Of a stretch of DNA of 64,000 nt, positions 60,239 to 64,000 are shown piece after piece. The notes under the pieces were generated by a model, which was given only the letters and a program-made list of their open reading frames with translations, searched no databases and was not told the DNA's origin. A program made the position numbers and the translations under genes. The DNA is from Bacillus australimaris. Lineage in GTDB: Bacteria > Bacillota > Bacilli > Bacillales > Bacillaceae. The stretch lies in the NCBI RefSeq assembly GCF_001307105.1, contig NZ_LGYN01000001.1:62001-126000 (forward strand), given 5' to 3'. Position 1 is the stretch's first letter; each line of letters starts with the position of its first letter.

Positions 60239-60364
60239 TTGGATAAGGACAATAAAGGTCGTGTCACAAATGGGACAACCCCTCAAGGTGATGCGCAAAC
60301 AAAAGACAAACAGCCTGTATCTCAGCTGGAAAATAGAGCGAAGAAAACCAATACAAAAATCTGA
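60239..60364 (+). CDS. sspL: small acid-soluble spore protein SspL
   Basis: 41 aa, MDKDNKGRVTNGTTPQG at the N terminus and QPVSQLENRAKKTNTKI at the end; the minor SASP L family. TTG start at 60239 with GAGGTG seven bases upstream. Forespore expression through the SigG-like promoter is expected. It lies between ypdQ and the second copy of the dispersed repeat, as in the B. subtilis ypdQ-sspL-ypcP order. Confidence 0.86.
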   Translation: MDKDNKGRVTNGTTPQGDAQTKDKQPVSQLENRAKKTNTKI

Positions 60365-60370
60365 TCTCTA

Positions 60371-60431
60371 AGATTGTTGATAAAGGGCTAAAATGATCGT
60401 TATTTTAGCCCTTTGTCTTCTCTTCAGCGTG
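60371..60431. repeat. partial copy of the structured repeat
   Basis: 61 nt, 57 identical to 46553-46613, with the same perfect AAAGGGCTAAAA/TTTTAGCCCTTT hairpin; changes fall mainly in the loop. It ends where the long central domain of the other copy begins. It lies between convergent sspL and ypcP. Confidence 0.75.
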
Positions 60432-60443
60432 TGAGAGATCGAC

Positions 60444-61331
60444 TTAGCTGATTTCTATTTTACTTAAGCGATTTACCATCGGCTCAATTCCTTTGATTTG
60501 ATGTAACCGCAGCATGGCAGCAGCCCGCTCTTGATTGATATTCATTTTCGTCTCATCCATTGGACAGCTAAGCGGGACATCACATTTGATCTCTGCCAAT
60601 AGACGGGAAAGCTTCAAATCTTCTAATCCTGCTTGCATTTTCTTTTGCTGTGCAGCCGTTAGTTCATGGATATTTTCTAACAACCCGTCAATGGTTTGAT
60701 ACGTCTGTATAAATTTTAATGCCGTTTTTTCTCCGATCCCTTTTACTCCTGGGTAATTATCACTTGAATCACCCATGAGTGCTTTCATATCAATCAGCGC
60801 CTTTGGAGAGATGCCCATCTCCTCTTCAAACAAGGCTTTTGTATATTGCTTATAATTTCCGATCCCTTTTTGCATCAAAGCTACTGTCACTTGATCGTTC
60901 AAAATCTGCAGCAAATCCTTGTCACCAGTTAGGACGGTCACACGCGCTTCATTCTGATAGATTGCCGCAAGCGTGCCGATACAATCATCTGCCTCAAAGC
61001 CCTTTAAACCAACGTTCACAATTCCTAGTTCTTCTGTCGCTTCCTTTGCTAAATCGAATTGAGGAATGAGCTCGACAGGCGCCTCTCCTCGATTTGCTTT
61101 ATAATCTTGAAACAATTCATTTCGGTAAGTTTGGCTTCCCATATCCCAGCAGCAGACAATATGAGTTGGCTCAAATGTCTGAACAGCCGTTAACAGATGC
61201 TTCAAATAACCATTCACTCCATTTGTCGGGACGCCGCGATCATTTATCATAAAATTGCGATGGACAGCTGTCGCATAAAACGATCTGAATAGAAGTGCCA
61301 TGCCATCAACAAGCAGTACGTGTTTATTCAT
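60444..61331 (-). CDS. ypcP: 5'-3' exonuclease YpcP (FEN/Pol I exo-like)
   Basis: A 295-aa stand-alone homologue of the DNA polymerase I 5'-nuclease domain. Metal-ligand motifs are intact: VDGMALLFRSFY, GFEADDCIGTLA, TGDKDLLQIL and GDSSDNYPGVKGIGEKTA (H3TH). It processes flaps and RNA primers in DNA replication and repair. AAGGGAG precedes the ATG. No T-run terminator follows it, only the repeat hairpin. Confidence 0.93.
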   Translation of the reverse strand: MNKHVLLVDGMALLFRSFYATAVHRNFMINDRGVPTNGVNGYLKHLLTAVQTFEPTHIVCCWDMGSQTYRNELFQDYKANRGEAPVELIPQFDLAKEATEELGIVNVGLKGFEADDCIGTLAAIYQNEARVTVLTGDKDLLQILNDQVTVALMQKGIGNYKQYTKALFEEEMGISPKALIDMKALMGDSSDNYPGVKGIGEKTALKFIQTYQTIDGLLENIHELTAAQQKKMQAGLEDLKLSRLLAEIKCDVPLSCPMDETKMNINQERAAAMLRLHQIKGIEPMVNRLSKIEIS

Positions 61332-61394
61332 TCTTATAAACTCCCTTTTTCAAAACAATACTCCTATTCTATCACAGAACATAGAATTCGACAT

Positions 61395-61434
61395 AAAAAA
61401 GGCGCCTTCTTCTTTTGGAAAAGAAGAGGCACCT
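61395..61434 (-). terminator. terminator after the 36-aa gene
   Basis: A long hairpin (61400-61416 with 61419-61434) of about 15 bp with one or two mismatches, followed by T6 on the minus strand. Confidence 0.85.
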
Positions 61435-61439
61435 CTGGA

Positions 61440-61550
61440 TTACTTTTGCCCGTATTGCATTTTTTTCGATTCTGCTTCTGCGTAGGACGGCATCTCTTTT
61501 TGTTTAGGGACACGCTCATCCTTCTGCTTTGCTTGCTGCTTTTTTTCCAT
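61440..61550 (-). CDS. 36-aa Lys/Gln-rich small protein
   Basis: MEKKQQAKQKDERVPKQKEM then a SYAEAESKKMQYGQK tail. AAAGGGGA precedes the ATG (61550) and a strong terminator follows, so it is its own short transcript. Highly charged, low complexity and without hydrophobic core; it resembles small acid-soluble or stress peptides in composition only. No family recognised. Confidence 0.6.
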   Translation of the reverse strand: MEKKQQAKQKDERVPKQKEMPSYAEAESKKMQYGQK

Positions 61551-61608
61551 GATCATTCCCCTTTCTTGGTTCATTTGTTAAGATGACCAAAAAAGAGAAA
61601 GTTACTCT

Positions 61609-61872
61609 TTACTTCTGTTTACGTTCGACATACTCCTTGACCATATCTATCGTCACATGCTTACGCAGTGGAACAATTCCGCCTCGTGCAAGCTCATTCA
61701 TCTTCGAAGTAATCGCATTGATGTCGTCAGTTGTAAATGGTTCGTTTTGTTCACACTTGAATACTGCTGTCTCTATTGCCTGTTCTCTTTTTTGCTCAAG
61801 TGCAAGAAAGGACTTGATATGAGCATGCTGTTTTTGTGAGTGTGCGGAAATGTCTTCGTGTACGCTCGTCAT
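61609..61872 (-). CDS. ypbS: YpbS-like conserved protein
   Basis: 87 aa, MTSVHEDISAHSQKQHAHIKSF start, helical with a C-terminal winged-like stretch (NELARGGIVPLRKHVTIDMVKEY, key part GGIVPLRKHVTIDMV). The start ATG at 61872 gives the same length I recall for YpbS (86 aa). The reading frame is open upstream to 61941 but overlaps dynA there. It follows dynA by 41 nt. Function unknown. Confidence 0.78.
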   Translation of the reverse strand: MTSVHEDISAHSQKQHAHIKSFLALEQKREQAIETAVFKCEQNEPFTTDDINAITSKMNELARGGIVPLRKHVTIDMVKEYVERKQK

Positions 61873-61913
61873 TTTTATCAACTGCTTTCTTTTTTTATCT
61901 AGTCTATCACGAA

Positions 61914-64000
61914 TCAAATGGTTTTCAACTGTTTCTTCCATTCATTTGTTTGTTCAAATACTTGTTCTATCATCGCCTGCTCTTTCGCATCTGTTGTCAA
62001 GCTCATGATAAATGTTTGTTTTTGTTCACTTAGCTGCTCGAGCGCTTCTTTTTCATATCTTTCAGTAAAGGCCTTTACCATCATGTCATATCTGCTCAAT
62101 AATTCTTCTTTTTCTTTATCTGCCCATTTAGTCGTTAATTCGAGAAGAACATCTCGAACTGCTTCAATAAACGCAGCCTTCTCGTTCTGTTCAAAGAAAG
62201 CTTTCGCTGATTTTTGCTTCTTTAAAAGCGGCTCAAACGGCGCCAGATCCGCTTCGACTTCAATTTGTTTCAGCTCCGCATTTTTTTCATCTGGCGGCGA
62301 CAGCCGGAGAGAAAAGTAAGGATCTTCTGCACATGCCGCCTGCAAACCTTTCTCCCACTCCTCTTGGAAGTATTGAAGGATAAACGATTCCATTCGAATA
62401 TCAAGCGCCTTGATCTCCTGCACAAATTCAAATTCATAATCCTTCAGCGCCTGTTCAAGCGCTTTTTTTAGCTGCTCCCTGAAGTTTCCTTGAGATATTC
62501 CAGGGTAAAAAGCTGTCTTTAACAGATCATTCGCAAATAGTGACAGGCGCTGAACAATATGGTAAAGCTGTTCGAGCAAATCCTTTTTCACACTTTCCGT
62601 CACTAGTTTAGATTGTTTTATATGACTCATTTGATCAACGATGGCGTCATAGGATGTGTCGATCTTTTTCTTTTCTACTTGCTTTTCATCTTCTGACTGA
62701 TGCAGCGTCTCATGCAGCTTGTCGACTGTCCTACATAATGTACTGGCTTCAAAATATAGAAGCTCGATCGCATCTTTCGTTAATTCTTCCTCGATAAAAT
62801 AGTCGAGCTGTTTTCTAAGCTGTGCATATCGATTATAAGGTGACTGCCCCTTTCCTTCGATCTCTTCTTTACTGGATACATGATGAAGGTTTGGGTTTCG
62901 GATGCCTTCTTTTGTTAGCTCATTTTTCACATAGTCAAACACAGTTTCAAGCTCTGCTTGATCCTTTGCGAGGTCAGCTGCATTGATAATAAAGAACATT
63001 TTATCCATGCTGAATGAATCTTTTACAAGCCCAAGTTTACGTAAAAATGACCGATCTGCCTTTGAAAAAGAATGCTGGTAGTAAGTTAAATAAAGAAGCG
63101 CATCTGCGTCCTTCATATATTGAAAGGCAATCTCTGTATGACGCTTATTCATACTGCTGGCACCTGGTGTATCAACAATTGTCAGTCCTTTATCTGTTAA
63201 AGGTGTATGTAAATACACCGTCACTTCCTTCACTACACAAGAAACAGCCTCTTCTGCCACATATGGCTTTAATTCTTGAAGGGTGACATTGAGCGGCGTT
63301 TGCTTTTGAATGTATTCATGGAATCTTTCATGCGCGTTTAAAAAATGGTCAACAATGATGTAGTGATCCTGTTCAAGCTGTCTTTTTTTCAGCGTTCTTT
63401 CTAGTTTCGCTTTAAACGTATCGCCCTTTTCTTCTGTGATAGAAAAACCGAGTATCTGATCGAGCTCGTCTAATATATCCTGCTCGGATTTGAACACCAC
63501 TTTTACACTTTCATGCGGATGATCATCCGTTGGCCGCGTCAGCTTATTGATCGTTGCCGTAGTTGGTGTAGGAGACGATGGCAGCACCTTTCTCCCAACA
63601 AGGGCATTGGCAAATGAAGATTTCCCCGAGCTAAAAGCGCCGAATAAGGCGAGAGTGAATTCTTTCGCTTGAAGCCGCTTTGTTCGTTTTTCAAAGGACT
63701 TTCTTTGAGATTGAAGCGCGTCTAATGGCAATAACATGTGAGAAAGCCGCTCAAACTGATCAATCGACTGCGCAGTGGTAATATGCTGTGACCGACGCGT
63801 TTGATCAAGCTCCTGCTGCTGATTGTCTTTCTCGCTTTCTTTTGCATGAGTTGACGCCTGATTCTTTTTTAGCTGGTCGTGCTGCATCCGTTGTTTTTTC
63901 TCATAGAACCAGCCTTCTTCGACCTGTTCATCCGTTCCATTTTGCCAAATATCCCACACATGCTCAATATCTCTTCTGATTTGTTCATTTTTCTCAATGC
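61914..64000 (-). CDS. dynA: dynamin-like membrane-fusion GTPase DynA, C-terminal part (cut by window edge)
   Basis: About 695 residues visible and the frame stays open to the right edge. The GTPase domain seen here has G1 GAFSSGKSS, G2 TPTTATI, G3 IVDTPGASS and G4 INAADL; helical stalk regions follow and the C terminus ends NEWKKQLKTI. B. subtilis DynA (YpbR) is a tandem fusion of two dynamin modules of about 1190 aa; the visible part corresponds to the second (D2). It tethers and fuses membranes and helps resist pore-forming agents and phage. The N-terminal module lies outside the window. Confidence 0.9.
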   Translation of the reverse strand, partial: IEKNEQIRRDIEHVWDIWQNGTDEQVEEGWFYEKKQRMQHDQLKKNQASTHAKESEKDNQQQELDQTRRSQHITTAQSIDQFERLSHMLLPLDALQSQRKSFEKRTKRLQAKEFTLALFGAFSSGKSSFANALVGRKVLPSSPTPTTATINKLTRPTDDHPHESVKVVFKSEQDILDELDQILGFSITEEKGDTFKAKLERTLKKRQLEQDHYIIVDHFLNAHERFHEYIQKQTPLNVTLQELKPYVAEEAVSCVVKEVTVYLHTPLTDKGLTIVDTPGASSMNKRHTEIAFQYMKDADALLYLTYYQHSFSKADRSFLRKLGLVKDSFSMDKMFFIINAADLAKDQAELETVFDYVKNELTKEGIRNPNLHHVSSKEEIEGKGQSPYNRYAQLRKQLDYFIEEELTKDAIELLYFEASTLCRTVDKLHETLHQSEDEKQVEKKKIDTSYDAIVDQMSHIKQSKLVTESVKKDLLEQLYHIVQRLSLFANDLLKTAFYPGISQGNFREQLKKALEQALKDYEFEFVQEIKALDIRMESFILQYFQEEWEKGLQAACAEDPYFSLRLSPPDEKNAELKQIEVEADLAPFEPLLKKQKSAKAFFEQNEKAAFIEAVRDVLLELTTKWADKEKEELLSRYDMMVKAFTERYEKEALEQLSEQKQTFIMSLTTDAKEQAMIEQVFEQTNEWKKQLKTI

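Overview
The window is a low-GC Firmicute chromosome segment that closely follows the Bacillus subtilis gene order from odhAB (yoj) through the yod, cge, ypm, ypj and ypg genes to ypbR/dynA. Protein sequences are clearly B. subtilis-like but diverged. fhs sits between bsaA and metA, an AIM24-family gene lies between ugtP and cspD, and no SPbeta-type prophage interrupts spsM. Together this suggests the Bacillus pumilus/safensis/altitudinis group (inference from memory of these genomes; no search was run). No IS element, CRISPR array, tRNA, rRNA or obvious defence island is visible.

Layout. 0-8 kb: 2-oxoglutarate dehydrogenase (odhAB), a MoxR-type ATPase/VWA pair (yojNO) and a lipoprotein Cu/Zn-SOD. 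8-14 kb: the LysM endopeptidase CwlS, the sporulation c-di-AMP synthase CdaS, a MATE exporter, bacillithiol deacetylase BshB2 with YojF, and RarD. 14-25 kb: the germination protein GerT, the quinone sensor YodB with nitroreductase YodC, the SSS symporter YodF under a TnrA/GlnR-type box, CtpA, spore protein YodI, VanY-like YodJ, DeoD, and YodL/YodM. 25-28.5 kb: lysine 2,3-aminomutase with a sigma-54 promoter and its own enhancer-binding regulator. 28.5-34 kb: a spore-surface glycan locus (cgeDC, cgeAB, a degenerate CMP-sugar synthetase and an intact spsM). 34-45 kb: Msr repair enzymes, a SigK-type DUF4397 gene, the ypmTSRQ-degV group, ilvA, yplPQ and dfrA-thyB. 45-57 kb: ypjPQ, a structured repeat, ypiP, bacilliredoxin brxA, ilvD with a leader ORF, ypgQR, bsaA, fhs, metA and ugtP. 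57-64 kb: cspD, degR, two RNase H-fold genes, sspL, the ypcP exonuclease and the dynamin-like dynA, which is cut by the window edge.

A sporulation thread runs through the segment: cdaS, gerT, yodI, cgeABCD, spsM, the DUF4397 gene and sspL. Several of these have SigK-like (CATAnnnTA) or SigG-like promoters. The most rewarding observations are the sigma-54 kamA/kamR module without the B. subtilis yodPQRST partners; the uninterrupted SPbeta attB-like core in spsM next to a cytidylyltransferase with an eroded active site; a folded dispersed repeat with a second partial copy 14 kb away; a leader ORF ahead of ilvD; and several very small membrane or charged ORFs with strong ribosome binding sites. 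I did not find a clearly novel multi-gene system. Residue positions refer to the start codon chosen here, and several starts were moved inward to an ATG, TTG or GTG with a proper Shine-Dalgarno.
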